This document shows positions 1 through 11,635 of a stretch of DNA of 64,000 nucleotides, piece by piece. The position numbers were made by a program, and so were the translations under genes. A model generated the notes under the pieces. It was given only the letters and a program-made list of their open reading frames with translations. It did no database searches and was not told where the DNA came from. This stretch comes from Kondoa malvinella (taxonomy: Eukaryota > Basidiomycota > Agaricostilbomycetes > Agaricostilbales > Kondoaceae), in assembly GCA_039545315.1 (NCBI GenBank), contig BCIM01000004.1:894643-958642 (forward strand), given 5' to 3'. Position 1 is the first letter of the stretch; every line of letters begins with the position of its first letter.

Positions 1-515
1 ATAGGCATGTGCAAGGGCACACCTGTCGATAAACTCTTATTTCAATGCAATTCGTCGAAGATCCCAATACCTGTTGCTCGACTGTCCCCGATGAACAGTC
101 AATTACAATGCTCATACACAAGCCCTATGACATCTACTGAACGAATGCGCTGTACAGATCATCTCTCTTCACATCAAAAGTTGGGCTTAAGTGACATCCT
201 CCTTCCCCGCGCCGAACCTGCCAGGATCATCTTTACCAATGATACTGGCACCGTCGCAAGTATCTGTAGTCGTTATACGATCTACTTCCACCTGCATCAA
301 CCTTTTAACAAGATGCTTTGGCAAGCTAGCAGAATTCACATACGAAGATTCCTGAGCCTATGGAAGTTTCTGCCCGCTTGGTAGAGCTTTTGCGCACATG
401 CGTGAATGACTTGCGTTGTGATGTTGAGACTAGACCTAGTTGGTGATCAGTCGTTCGCGTGCCACTTGAGCCTCTTGTTTCGGCATTGTACCCCGAAATG
501 GCCTGTGAAACTTGG
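1..515. other. Unassigned left edge
   Basis: No gene can be supported here. A 125-codon + frame (7-384) has no domain-like segment and no clear hydrophobic or motif pattern. The stretch lies downstream of the DUF6534-like gene and runs off the window edge, so it may hold part of a neighbouring gene whose exons cannot be recognised from one side. Confidence 0.3.
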
Positions 516-1660
516 TCAGTTTGAGACCAAAAGCTGTGAAAGTGAGCTCACATATAAGAAAGACAAGGTGTAGAACGCCGGTAACGGAATAATCCAGACA
601 TAGTACAAATCATAGAGCCAGTTACTGCCACGGACTATCAAATGGTGGATGTGCAGCAAGTAGATAAGCCTACTCGAAGGTCGCGACAAAGCCGATAGCC
701 GCTAGAGAAGCGAAGAGTGCTGTCGGCGCTGCTGACCCAATTGTTATCCGCACGACTCGGTCGATCAGTTCATCGGTCTGTCCGCACGGTGTTAGCAAAA
801 AAGAGTCGGCTGGAGAAGTAGTATCTCTGACCTCTACCCGAAACCCACTCTTCATGCTCGTAAGTTTCCAAGCAAGAACTCCAGAGATGGCTAGATCGGT
901 GATAGCGCTCGCCCAAAGCCAGATCTGATTGGCAGCGAGCAGCAGATCTTCAGGACCAATATCTCGGTCGCTCAGGACTGTGTAAGAGTGTAAGATTCGT
1001 ATGCAGAAGACGATAACAAGCTTACAATTCTCGATAGTAACGAAAACACACCCAAGGAAAGACACCATTGCACCGGCGTACAACAAGTGTACGATGTATT
1101 TGCTTGAACTCGTGAACTAATACGTCCTTGAGGGGAATATAGGAAGAGAGACGATCTGGACGCACATGCGCTGTTCGCTTAATGAGGAACAATTGGACAA
1201 TCAAAGCAATACATCCGCCCCATAGCATCTGAAGCGCTTCTGGAGTGGTAAAAGTGTACAGGTCGTCGTATGTCTGCAGAGCATTCAGCGTGAGCATCCT
1301 CGTGATCAACGACTTACGCGATTATTCGATGTCATTAGATAGAAAATGTCCTCAAACGAGAAAGCTATGCAGACGAAGTTGAAGAATAGCAGAAGGCGCT
1401 ATGACCAGATCAGCGGATTCCTGTTCGGTGTTGTTGGACATACGAGATTCCAGCGGTTCTGCTTGGACAACTGATGCCGCCGTTTCGCCCAAACGATACC
1501 AGCCAATAACAAAGCAGCGCCATTCAGCAGCAAGAAGAGACAATTGCCAATAGCAATGGGACCTTTGGTCGAGCGTCTTTAGCTGGAGTAACATTTTCAT
1601 CCAAAAGATGGCTAGCGCACCCAAGACCTGCGTTGCATAGATTTGCTTCATTGAAGTGAC
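516..1660 (-). CDS. DUF6534-like multi-pass membrane protein
   Basis: Resembles the basidiomycete DUF6534 family of roughly seven-helix membrane proteins of unknown function. Joining frames by splice sites gives successive hydrophobic segments: GPIAIGNCLFLLLNGAALLL, an intron starting GTATGT and ending CATAG, LLLFFNFVCIAFSFEDIFYL, an intron with GTAAGT and CTGCAG, LQMLWGGCIALIVQLFLIK, then a helix ending SAITDLAISGVLAWKL. The family-typical cytoplasmic piece TDELIDRVVRITIGSAAPTA follows. The frame then meets a TAG at 670, but a 49-nt intron (GTAGGC to GGCAG) skips it and adds a last exon with a final helix (WIIPLPAFYTLSFLY), ending at 516. The N-terminal exon is not fixed: the frame before the first helix is closed upstream by a stop, so the true Met is on an earlier exon near 1640-1750. 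Family is confident by pattern, exact limits less so. Confidence 0.6.
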
Positions 1661-2960
1661 CGTCGTCTCCAAGTTCGGATCATAGTCCAACACTGAGCGG
1701 ATTACATGCTTCATTGGACCTGACTTTGCGCAAATCCGCAAGGTCGACTTCAAAACAGATGCGGTGAATTATGGACAGGGACAGTTCGGAGGCGAGATCA
1801 AGCTCATTGGCGAATGTATAGCATAGCGGCACCGACGAGCTGGAGCAGGAGACTGCTTTACAAATCAAAATACGGTGGTCCCGACGCGAAAAACAACATC
1901 AACTTTTGATCGCGGTGGACCTTACCGGAAAAGGTAGAATTGAAGCGCAGCTCAGAAGCGCAAGGGAGTCATGCACACTCAGAGCTGTAGATAATACGAA
2001 GATTCTGAGGAAACGTCAAGACCTGACCATATCTCGGCAACGCGAATTCAGTGGATTATGTGACGACAGTTTGGTGTCGCGAATCTGTCGGAGGAGTGCA
2101 AGCATCAATGCATTGCCTTGCCCTGCATCGAAGATACGGCATGGTAGCTCAGTCATTCTCTTCGATGTGCTTTCGGTTCTTGAAGGGGCATCTTCCGCTC
2201 TCCGCTCTTCTGATCAGTGGATAGGTTTGCCTGATGAGCGGACACTCAAATGCACTCCTCGAGTGTACGTTCTCTCTGCGAAGGTTTGCGTTAGCTGTTG
2301 GAACGCTATACACGCACGAAGCGTACCGTCACTCCAGGACTAGTCGGGCCATTAGATTGGGTCACCTTGAACGTGGAAGTACTATTGATGAGTCTGGCAG
2401 GAGCCGATCTGTTAGCTACTGCGGAGACGATGAGCATGATAGAAAGCGTGCAACGCGATGATGAAAGGCTTCAAAGGAACTGCTTGATGTACGACCCTAT
2501 ATGGCAGAAATAGGCAGCTTTGATTCAAGGCAACTTCTTGGAGAGATCTTGATGAGCGAGCAGCAGAGTGTACAGACGAAGAAGGTGCCTGGGTATGATA
2601 GAGCAGCAAGACAGAGATTATACACATAGACTGTATGATGGCCGGTTCCTGCAGCCAACTTATCTCGATAGACGCATGCAGGAACAGGCATTCGAGCCTC
2701 TCGATTGCTCAGATCACAAGACATTGTAGTATTGGCAGAATTTGCATGACACATGTCGAGCGGCTGCGGGCTTGTCGCATTCGCATGAGCCTCTTCTGAT
2801 TCCGCTAAAATCCCACAGTCTACGAGCGCGCAAAATTGAGTAGCAGGAGCCACTTCTAGAGCAAAAGCTGCCTTGGGAAGCCCGTCGAGTTTGTCGAACA
2901 TGTTAACCATCTTGTTGCCAGCGTCCACGACAGAATGACGCCTCGATAGACCAACTCGCA
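1661..2960. other. Unassigned 1.3 kb stretch
   Basis: Between the DUF6534-like gene and TRS130 I see no recognisable gene. The longest frame is 154 codons on the minus strand (2497-2961); it contains paired Cys and N-x-S/T sites but no signal peptide or known motif, and its ATG lies against the TRS130 start. A 145-codon + frame starts at 1906. Either could be part of a spliced gene, but no exon chain joined convincingly. The stretch also holds the TRS130 promoter. Confidence 0.3.
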
Positions 2961-5900
2961 ATGGAGCGTCGCGTTCTAGTCACTTACGAGAGCATCCCCA
3001 GCGAGCTTTGGGCAAGGGTCGAGCCAGATCTGACTGCTCAACTGCCTTTGCGAAACTTGCATTGGAAGCCGGCGCTGCGCCCTTTGCGCACGATACAAGC
3101 GTTGAATCTTGACTTGAAGGCCTTCCAATCACAAGCGGATGATCAGAAGGCGCCAAAGTCGACGAGCATCTTAGAAAGACCTTATTTGCATTTACTGTTT
3201 GTGTCATGCGAAGTGAGCCGCCCCTTCCGGCGCCGTGTGCTGCTGAGAGCTCAGTCGCGACGTGTTCAGGATCAAGAACAGTATCGTGCAACCCTCAGGC
3301 AACAAGTCAGGCAATGGCTCGACCTAGTGCTGGCCAAGCGAAATCAAGAATGGCTCATAGTGCATGTCACTACTGGCAACAAAGGAGGCCAAGCTGCCAA
3401 ATTCTATCAGCGCAAAGGTTCCCTGCTTGACAAGATCAAAGCAGACTTTAACATTGGCAAGCGCGACAGGTCAGCTTACCCTTTTCTTTGCAAGCTAGTC
3501 CTGATGGCCAGCGCACAGATGCATACAGCTCAATCAACCTGCCTTCAATGAGCCAGAAGATCCTGCTAGTTGGGCAGAGCTTCTCACCAAGCTGAAGGAG
3601 AATTTGATATATACATTCGACGCAAATGTCTCCGTCTATGAAGAAGAGACACGCAAGATTGACAGTCAAAGAGCTTTGCCTGGATGGAACTTCTGTACCT
3701 TCTTCATTCAGAAAGTATGGCCTCTCTACATACAGGTTCAGTGATTTTGACCTTTCGAGCCAGGAAGGTTTAGCCTTGTCATTTGAAGCCATGAATTTGA
3801 TAGAAGATGCTCTCATCCAGTATGATGAACTCGAGGCTGCCTTCTTCCAAGCAATGAAAGGTACAGTCGCTGTAGCTGGCCGGTTATAATAGCTCATTCA
3901 TGGGCAGAAAACAAGCTGTCCTGGTTTGGCAATCTAGGTGCTCGATCTGCCGCAGAAGATACTGTCTCGCTCTTCTCCATTACACAAAAGCCCTACCGAG
4001 ACTACATCAAGAGCAATGACATTTCCCTTTTCGATTTTCGCTGTTACGTCTTCGCTAGACAAGCCTCTCTCTTGATTAAGCTACAGCGTGTGCTCGAGCT
4101 GGCTAGAAGAGGAAAAGAATTCATTGGAAGCATGGCGGCTATACTACAGGAACAACAGGTTAGACACTCCTTCCATATTGGTGGTTAAAACCGCTCACTC
4201 ATTCCAGCCGGACGATTCGATCAAGAAACAAAACTGGGTCTATAGCGCCTGTCTTGAGTTGATCGATCGGTGCGATCAAGAATTGGGCCAGAACTCACCG
4301 CCAGGCTATCCAGGTGTACAAGCGGAAACTCTCGATATGGCCCGAAAGCAGCTCGAACAGATCGGTATGGCCTGTAACCATCTCCCGTGCATCTATCCCT
4401 TCTCTACGTCACTTCCCGACGAAGGTCCTGCAGGTTCGATTGTGCAGTCCGAAGTAGCGGCAAGTCAATCTCCAAGTCACGCTGTTTCGCCATCACTGCA
4501 AGCAGCCATTAGCGATATCGAAAAGATGGATCAACTGTACAGACGATTAGTCGATCGTACATTGGCAGCCTACCTGGCATGCGGTAGGAAGAGGGCCGCT
4601 ACTAGGCTGAAAGCCAGTCTGGCAGCACTCGACTTGTATGCCCGGACCTTGGGGCACTGTTCTTCTGATCGATGTTGGTCTGTAGGCATCGTGGTCGAGA
4701 TCAAAAGGCTCAGCAAGCGTTCGCAAGTCTGGCTGTTACGTACAGCGATCCAGATTGGGCTTTGATTCACAGTCGCTACTTGAAAGAGTCCATTGAGCTA
4801 TACGACATGCTAGGAATGCGCAAAGAAGAGCTGCTCAGTACACTTACACTCCTTCGATTGGGCTTGAGCGGCAAAAAGGCAGCCTGGGCATCTAAAATGT
4901 CAGCGCAAGCTACACCTACTGAAAACGCTGCTGCACTGGTTCAAAGCGTTATCAAGCTAGCGTCTACACTTGACAAAGGTAGGCGTCGTTGGTCAAAGCT
5001 GCCTTTGCTCATAACATAGCAGACTTTGCGGCCACTGCCTTTCCTGCTTTCGCATGTCGCATGGCGGCCAAATACACATCTGCTCCCGAAGATAACGATG
5101 GCATGTGTGTAAGAGTCTCTGTCGATAATCTTTTGCCCTGCGTAAGTGCTTGTTGATGAATGCGGCTTTGGGCTGACAGTCTGATTTAGTCCGTACCATT
5201 CGACGAAGTCAGGCTGAAGTTCATCGACAACCACTCTACCAATTACTGGTTCACCTCATCCGCCGGCGTCCTGTCTCCTGGAACACAAGAGCTGACTGTC
5301 TATTGCTCGGTGAGTATCATCGCGACTCATGAAGACGAATGCTGACAAGCGTCAGAACTATACCACTGGTCGTTTGGTACTCGACGTGTCTCAGATAAAG
5401 ACATCAAAGATTGTCTTTCAGTACAGTCATCGATCAGCACAAGGGCAAATCGAAGCACCTGCTGTGCTGCGCAGTCGGACGATCACTGCCGCTGTTCATG
5501 TCAGCGCGGCTCGGATGTTCATAGAGCAGTCAGCAACTGGTAAGTCAAGCATCAAGTCGCTTACTGTCTTTGACTCTGGTGCTAGTCGCTCTGGACAGAC
5601 AACGTCAAGCTGTACTGTCATTACATACCAGCAAATATGTTCCAGACTCCATCACACTACACGCTGCCGCTAATGACGGCAAGGCTCGCTTCATTCTCGC
5701 TCAGAGTTCTCTTCAGTCGGACACTGGTCAGTCTGATAGAGCGACTGTCTTGTCAGGTCTAACAGCGGCTCAAGATGGCTTGACTCTGTCGTTTACCGAC
5801 TCGCGTGTACATCTGTCCGGTGTCAAGCCAATGCAGGATATTCGTATCATCATCCCATTCGAAGCAGCAGGTGATACCGCCCAAATACCGGTTCGGGCGC

Positions 5901-7388
5901 AGCTTAATTGGCTGCCGCGAGCTAAGAATTTATATAGGTCATACTTTCAGCTGAATGGCCTGATCATGCCAACGGCAAACCTCACTCCATGAGGACGTAC
6001 TGCGACCTTGTTCCCGTCCTTCCTCTGTCGTTAAATGTTCAAGACATCTTTCGTCAGGAGAAGTGCGGTCTCATTTGCTTATTTAGAGATTATCTGACAT
6101 TGTGTTCAGAGTCATGTCGAAATTGACTGTCATCCCCACTGCCGGCATGTCGCTGCGAATCAAGTCTGCGACGCTCACAGATGACAATCGAGCGTTCTCT
6201 ATCAAGCCAGCAAGGGCAACAGGCAGCCCGAGTCTGGTAAGCCGGGACCATATTTGGTGTTATGAGCAATGCTCATCAGGAACCCAGCTTGTCGCACCCT
6301 CAGATCAGGCATCCTATCTTTTCATGTTGCACCAATCGGGGAAATCGGAGGAGCCGAAGGGCAGGCTGCGCCTGAACCTGCAATTTCGAACACTCGAGAA
6401 AGGTGAGCACCGCTTTGCGCCCTCTTGTTCTCTTTGACAAATGAGAAACAGAGGCTATACTGTTGATACAAGAGCGTCTCATCACAGCTCTCGACAGACG
6501 GAAACTTGGCAAATATGCTAGCTTGGCTCAGATCATGTCCACCTCAGTCTACTCTTCTCTCGCCAACGCGAGCCACTTTGTAAAACAGCAGCAACTATGC
6601 TTTTCGATACATCCAGAAGAGACTTGGAGACATGGACTGCAGCAAGTGTTTGGAAACTCGCCAGATCTAGCGGAACTTGCTGCATGCGTCAAGGAAGTGA
6701 CTGAGGTCAGTATTTATGTCATGATTTGGAGCTACGATCTCAAATAATTGACAGACGCCTATTGGCCTAGCTAAAGATGATGATGGCCTGGTCTGGCAAG
6801 AGCTCTCATTACTGGTCGATCCTCCTTCTGTACCGGTGAGGTCCACTCGTGTCACGACTAACGCGTCTTGCTGACCTCCGACCACCAGCTTCTCAATACT
6901 GTGGACTTTCAGATTGATGTATCGCACCGAGTTGAGATTGGCCAGATCATTCCGGCTGTCATCAGGATAGAAACTTCATCGCGCTGGAATCGAAGCTCTG
7001 TCGCAACCGAAGAGCAATGGATGACATACGATACACATTGCGATCTTGCAGACTGGGTGGTAGTAGGACGCAAGCGAGGCGATTTCTTGATCCAGGTACG
7101 CGCCTACAACATTTGTCACGATTAGCTGACATTGAATACACAAAGGAGGAAGCGGAAGAGATCGACTTGGTGCTCATACCACTAAGATCTGGCTCTCTTA
7201 ATGTGCCCTCTGTATCCGTGCGACCTTGCCTACAGCCTGGACGTAGCGCAAGCGATCTCCCGGCTAACGAAGTCCATCAGCTCAACAGCGCACAACGCGT
7301 CGAAGTTGTGCCCGAACAGAGGAGGACGAGCTTTTGGGTTTCTTTGATGCCTCCGACTCAAGTTAATGAGATAGAGGGCTTCGCTTGA
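2961..7388 (+). CDS. TRS130: TRAPPII complex subunit Trs130/TRAPPC10
   Basis: Subunit of the TRAPPII tethering complex, which activates Rab11/Ypt31-type GTPases at the late Golgi. The N-terminus has the family's opening, with a VTYESIPSELW-like start and LPLRNLHWKP. It continues with EWLIVHVT and the conserved pair DKIKADFNIGKRDR / CIQLNQP, the latter joined exactly across a 49-nt intron (3470-3518; GTCAGC...CACAG). Later exons carry ELLTKLKENLIYTFDANVS, WNFCTFFIQ, a long helical TPR-like middle, then beta-rich C-terminal segments typical of TRAPPC10 (VPFDEVRLKFIDN; LVLDVSQIKTSKIVFQYS). The last exon ends at FWVSLMPPTQVNEIEGFA. About ten or more short introns are needed. The start at 2961 is the first Met before the conserved opening; an upstream exon cannot be excluded. 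GLO2 follows 102 bp downstream. Confidence 0.85.
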
Positions 7389-7490
7389 AATAGGCCTTGC
7401 ATGCAACGAGCAACTCGTGTATTCTCCAATTGCTCACCTTTTCTTCGTCCTGCTCTCTCTAGATCCTTTACAAAAAGTACAACTGCAGCT

Positions 7491-8882
7491 ATGAGAGTCG
7501 TTGAAGTGCCATGCAGAGCCGACAATTACATGTTCGGATGACGATATTCTTCGCAATGTGCCCTAGTCTGACCCCACGGGTGTACAGGTATCTCTTGATT
7601 GATGATGCGACGAACAAGGCTGCTGTCGTAGATCCTTTCGACTATGCCAAAATCACTGCTGCTGCCGAGAAGGAGAATGTCAAGATTGGCGAGCAGCTCA
7701 TCACTACTCATCAGTAGGTCTCTGCTGTGCTTTCCGATGGTGTCTACTTATGACTCTCTTGGTAGCCACGCTGATCATGCTGGAGGCAACAAGGAGTTTG
7801 CATCAGTAGGTCATGCAAGCAATGCCTCGACTCTCGCTCAAGTCCATTCCGCAGAACTACAAGGGAGTAGAAGTATACGGAGGATCAGAAGAGTGTGCTG
7901 GACTGACCAAGAAGGTAGCAATCCTATGACTAGCCACGCGAGCGGTGTTGATTGCTTTGACAGGTCAAGCACGGAGACGAGTTCTCAGTTGGCGAGAACA
8001 TCAAGGTCAAGGCCTATGCTACTCCATGTACGTACATTCATGCTATCGTTGTGAAGACTGCTTACTAGCTTGAACAGGTCACACTCAGGATAGTATCTGC
8101 TTCTTTGTCGAAGGTAATTTTGGCAAGTACTGGCGGAGGACGCTACTCATGTCCTCTTGTAGACAAGGCAAAGAATCAGCGAGGAGTCTTCACTGGGTAA
8201 GCTGCTTGGTACGGTACGGCTGATTGAAGAAACTGACCAATCAATCAGAGACACGCTATTTGTTGGTGGATGCGGAAGGTATGCAAGCACTCGCGTGTAT
8301 CGTCAATTCTACTCACTATCTTTCTACAGATTCTTTGAGGGTAAGAGGTTGTTCGCAGTACCTGAGCTCTTCACTGACATGTATGCGCAGGCAAGCCAGA
8401 AGAGATGCACACTGCGTTGAACAAGACTCTATACGGGCTGCCAGATGATACAATCGTCAGTTAGGTCTCAATTGCAGAATGTACATGCTGATATAACAAG
8501 ACGTTGAAAGGTTTACTGCGGTGTCAGTCTTTCATCGCTTTGCAAATTCAACCGTTATTGACTATGTCGTGCAGCACGAATACACTAAGGCTAATGTGGC
8601 TTTCGGGGCTCATATTGCACCAAACGACTCGGCCGTGCAGAAACTCAAGGACTACTGCGAGAAGAATTCGGTCACTACGGGCAAGGTATAGTCTCGCGTT
8701 ATCACTCTGGATCGGTACTGACCTGTAACAGTTCACCATCGGTGACGAGAAGAAGCACAACGTATTTATGGCTCCGTGAGTGCCTCTTACACTATGTGAA
8801 AGCCGTGCTAAGCTGCTACAGTGGCATCACCGCATCAAGATTGGGAGAGCTTCGCGAGGCGAAGAACAATTACCGTGGATGA
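7491..8882 (+). CDS. GLO2: Hydroxyacylglutathione hydrolase (glyoxalase II)
   Basis: Metallo-beta-lactamase-fold thioesterase that hydrolyses S-D-lactoylglutathione to D-lactate and glutathione, the second step of methylglyoxal detoxification. The protein opens MRVVEVPCRADNYM, then a short intron, then YLLIDDATNKAAVVDPFDY. The binuclear metal motif T-H-x-H-x-D-H is restored only by splicing: the exon ending at ITTH joins to the next to give THHHADHAGGN. The last exon, joined through a split Pro codon, reads PGITASRLGELREAKNNYRG and stops at 8882, agreeing with the family's conserved RxxKNxFR-like end. At least seven small introns are present. No obvious mitochondrial presequence is visible, so a cytosolic form is the simple reading. 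It sits 102 bp after TRS130 and 112 bp before the next + gene. Confidence 0.88.
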
Positions 8883-8994
8883 GGGAGACTTGTTGTAGCC
8901 TTAATATGTCAGAAAGCCATTGTAGCGACCGGTTCACCTTCCGAGCGATCCCGCTCAAGTCTCATCTCTCTTGAACCCGACGTCGACCAACAAC

Positions 8995-11339
8995 ATGAGT
9001 ACAGAGGTCTGCCTAGCTCGCACACGCGCGTCAGAGGACATACTGACCCATTAGCAGGAGTTTGACACGCAGGTAAAGGCTCTGGTTGATTCAGGCCGCC
9101 TGTCCAGCGCAAAAGTCAAGTCTATAACGGATCTCGCTGTTGCAAACACGGAGGTGAGCAGGTTCAAAACAGCGAACTATTGGCCGGCGTCTGACGCTGG
9201 TGTGACAGAATGACTCGCATCTAGTCTCGACCTTGTTTCGCATTCACAAGAAAGCAAAGCCAGCAAACAAGATCTGGTCCTTCTATGTGATTGATGCCAT
9301 CTCGCGTGAGATGAAGACGCATGCAAAGAAGAGCAAAGGCAAAGAAGCGTCCGGGAAAGGATCGTCTGCTTCGTTTTTGCAAAAGATGGAAATCTGCCTT
9401 GATCGTATCGTTACCGAGAACCTTGAGAAGGGTCTGCCGGAGCACCGCGTAAGTCCTTTGCTTGCCTTCGCTTCCCCTGCTCGCTCTCTGCTCTGCTTCG
9501 CTCTTCCCGCCGGCTGAAATCTATTCCCAAGTCTCTTCGCCATTTCTCTTGCTCACTTGTCTGCCCTCTTTCTATTGTCAATTCTTGTCGAACCAAAGCT
9601 GATTTGGTGTATTCTTGCAGGAAAAAGTCAAGAAAGTCTTGGGTATCTGGACCAGCTCGGGCACTTTCCGCGGCGACACTCTCACTCCTCTGATTGCCAA
9701 AGTCAATGCCCAAGGTGGTGCTGCACTGACCAAGCCTTCTGGAGATGTAAATAAGGCTTCTTCATCACAAGGTCATTATCCTTTCCTCACCATCTTATAC
9801 TTTACCACGCCGAATCTATACAAACACATGGGCCGGCCAGATATGCACAAGTTTATCCTTGTTATAGCCTTGCTGAGCCATACTCCGGCAGGCCTACCTC
9901 GCTTTGAGCGAAAAGTAGGCCGACCCATGTCAAGCGAAAAATCCGGCTGTGCATCAACGGAAGCAGCAAGCCTAGCTTCAAACCTTTTTCATAAGCGCGT
10001 TTGAGCAAAGGACCTATACTGAAATGAAAATGCCTCTTTTTGCTTTCCTGCAACACAGTGACACCGAATTCGCTTGCCGCACCTGCCAGCACTTCTGCAC
10101 CGTTATCACAAGATTTACTCGCCGTGCTCACTGGTAGCAGCAAAGTGGCATCTTCATCGACTCCGCCTCCTGCTCCGGTCTCAATTGCACCAGATTTGGC
10201 TCAAATGCTCGCTTCGGCCTTAATTCCGTCGACAGCTCCGGCGTTAAGGTGAGTAATTTTGACATGCGCGAGATCTCGATTTGCTGAATTGTAGCGCTTA
10301 CAGTCTGCCTGCTGCTTCAACACCTATCCCACCACCTGCGCTAGCCGCAACAGACATCAATGCTCTCTTGCAACAATTAGCTTCTTCTGCAACACCTAAC
10401 ACCCTTAATGCCTCCCAATCCGCTGGTAGAGGTCGCAACTCTCCACCTCACTTCGACAACTATGCTCGGTCAGGTCATGGAGGATATGACAGTCGCAATA
10501 ACAGAAGTCCTCCGCGAAGAAACGATTACGACGATCGACCGCCTCGCAGACGCTTTGATTCCCCTCCGGAAGACAACTTGCGCAATTCTCGAGGCAGGCA
10601 ATTTTCTCCAGACTATTCAGGGCGACCTCGAAGTCGAAGTCCGCCAAGAAAGAGAATGCGCAGTCGAAGTCCACCTTCGAACCGAAACAATAACCCACCG
10701 CCGGTGGATTCAGGGTGGGGCAGAAGGCCACATCAATCGCAGCCGCAGGAGGCTGCAGAAGAAGAATCACCACAACCCAAAGCAATCACTGCAGACGGTC
10801 CATCTTTCCTTGATCCGACGAATCTAGCTGCCGGTCCAGACTTTAGCTCTTTTGATGCTTATGATCCCGAGTCGTGGGAAAAGTTTGCCCGAACATGGCT
10901 TATTATGTATCAATTCTTGCCTAACAACGCTCAAGTCTTGATGTTGGTCAATCAAGTTCGTATCGCGTCTTACAGAGCGACTATCATTGATCAGTAGTGT
11001 ATTCAGACTATGATGATGCAAGCAGCGTCCGGCATGTCTGGAGGCTTTGGAGCTTCATCCGGCGCTACAGATGATGTCGAAGACAATCCTGCTGGATTTG
11101 GCGGCAGCAGCAGCGGTGCTGGAGGGAATTTGTCTAATTCCTCTTTCGACAACAATAATGGTATGCATGATTATCGCTCTCTATGCGCTAGAACGAAACA
11201 GAGACCGACGCCGCGACGTATTTCTTTGTGTCTAGCTTCAGCCCAATCTGCAGCCGTACCAGAGACTGGTGGAAAGAAGAGAGGGAGGATGATGCGGCAA
11301 GACGATGGGTCGTTCAAATTTGTCATGGGAGCAGAGTAG
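8995..11339 (+). CDS. RNA polymerase II CTD-interaction (CID) domain protein
   Basis: Starts MSTE, then an intron, then EFDTQVKALVDSGRLSSAKV. The first ~150 residues form a CID, the helical domain that reads phosphorylated Pol II CTD (Nrd1/Seb1/Pcf11/SCAF class): FRIHKKAKPANKIWSFYVID and FLQKMEICLDRIVTENLEK are recognisable helices, ending in KVLGIWTSSGTFRGD. The middle is low complexity, then an Arg/Ser/Pro-rich segment (about 10420-10700) with repeated RSRSPP units. The end resembles the C-terminal part of Nrd1/SCAF-type proteins (FDAYDPESWEKFARTW), spliced to a Gly/Ser-rich tail and FKFVMGAE. I see no clear RRM (no RNP1/RNP2), unlike canonical Nrd1 or Seb1; it may sit in exons I failed to join. 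Likely nuclear, acting in transcription termination or splicing coupling. One intron (about 9772-10059) is five times longer than its neighbours. Confidence 0.7.
9772..10059 (+). ncRNA. Possible structured RNA inside a long intron
   Basis: This 288-nt intron joins ...SSSQ to VTPNSLAAP in frame (CAA G|TG). Other introns in the window are about 40-70 nt. It contains a long hairpin: ACATGGG (9826-9832) and CGGCC (9834-9838) pair with GGCCG (9918-9922) and CCCATGT (9924-9930), separated only by a C/A mismatch. Inside, a competing hairpin pairs GGCCTAC (9891-9897) with GTAGGCC (9915-9921) around CGCT/AGCG. Further downstream are smaller stems (GAAGC/GCTTC, CCTTT/AAAGG). No clear C/D boxes are visible; an H/ACA-type snoRNA is possible but not shown. 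The donor GTCATT is poor, so the left boundary is uncertain. Confidence 0.3.
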
Positions 11340-11635
11340 ATTGTATACGAAGCATGTCAAGAGTGTCACTGCGTCTAGGTGTATACCTTTGGGTTGAAAA
11401 TCGCCGAAGATGCGTAGCACAATCCTGAAATATGGAGCAGGCAAGCGAAGGAGCAGAAGTACAGCGTGAACCCATCTATAGTAATGCAATGTCCATAGAC
11501 AAAACGAAGAAAGGATGCTTTTTGTACAGTACTTGCCGCCCGACCCAAAATGCGACAAAACTTGATGTATGCCGACTTTTCTGGCTCGATGTGCTTATAG
11601 CCGTCGCTGAGACCGTATGCGCCATAGTCCCGATA
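11340..11635. other. Convergent 3' region
   Basis: The 296 bp between the stops of the CID gene (+) and the PAP2 gene (-) hold no recognisable gene, only 3' untranslated sequence of two converging transcripts. Short frames run through it on both strands as continuations or shadows of the flanking coding exons. Confidence 0.5.

Noticed and set aside
2497..2961. 154-codon minus-strand frame next to TRS130
   Set aside because: No signal peptide, helix or motif; its ATG overlaps the TRS130 start codon and no exon join supports it.
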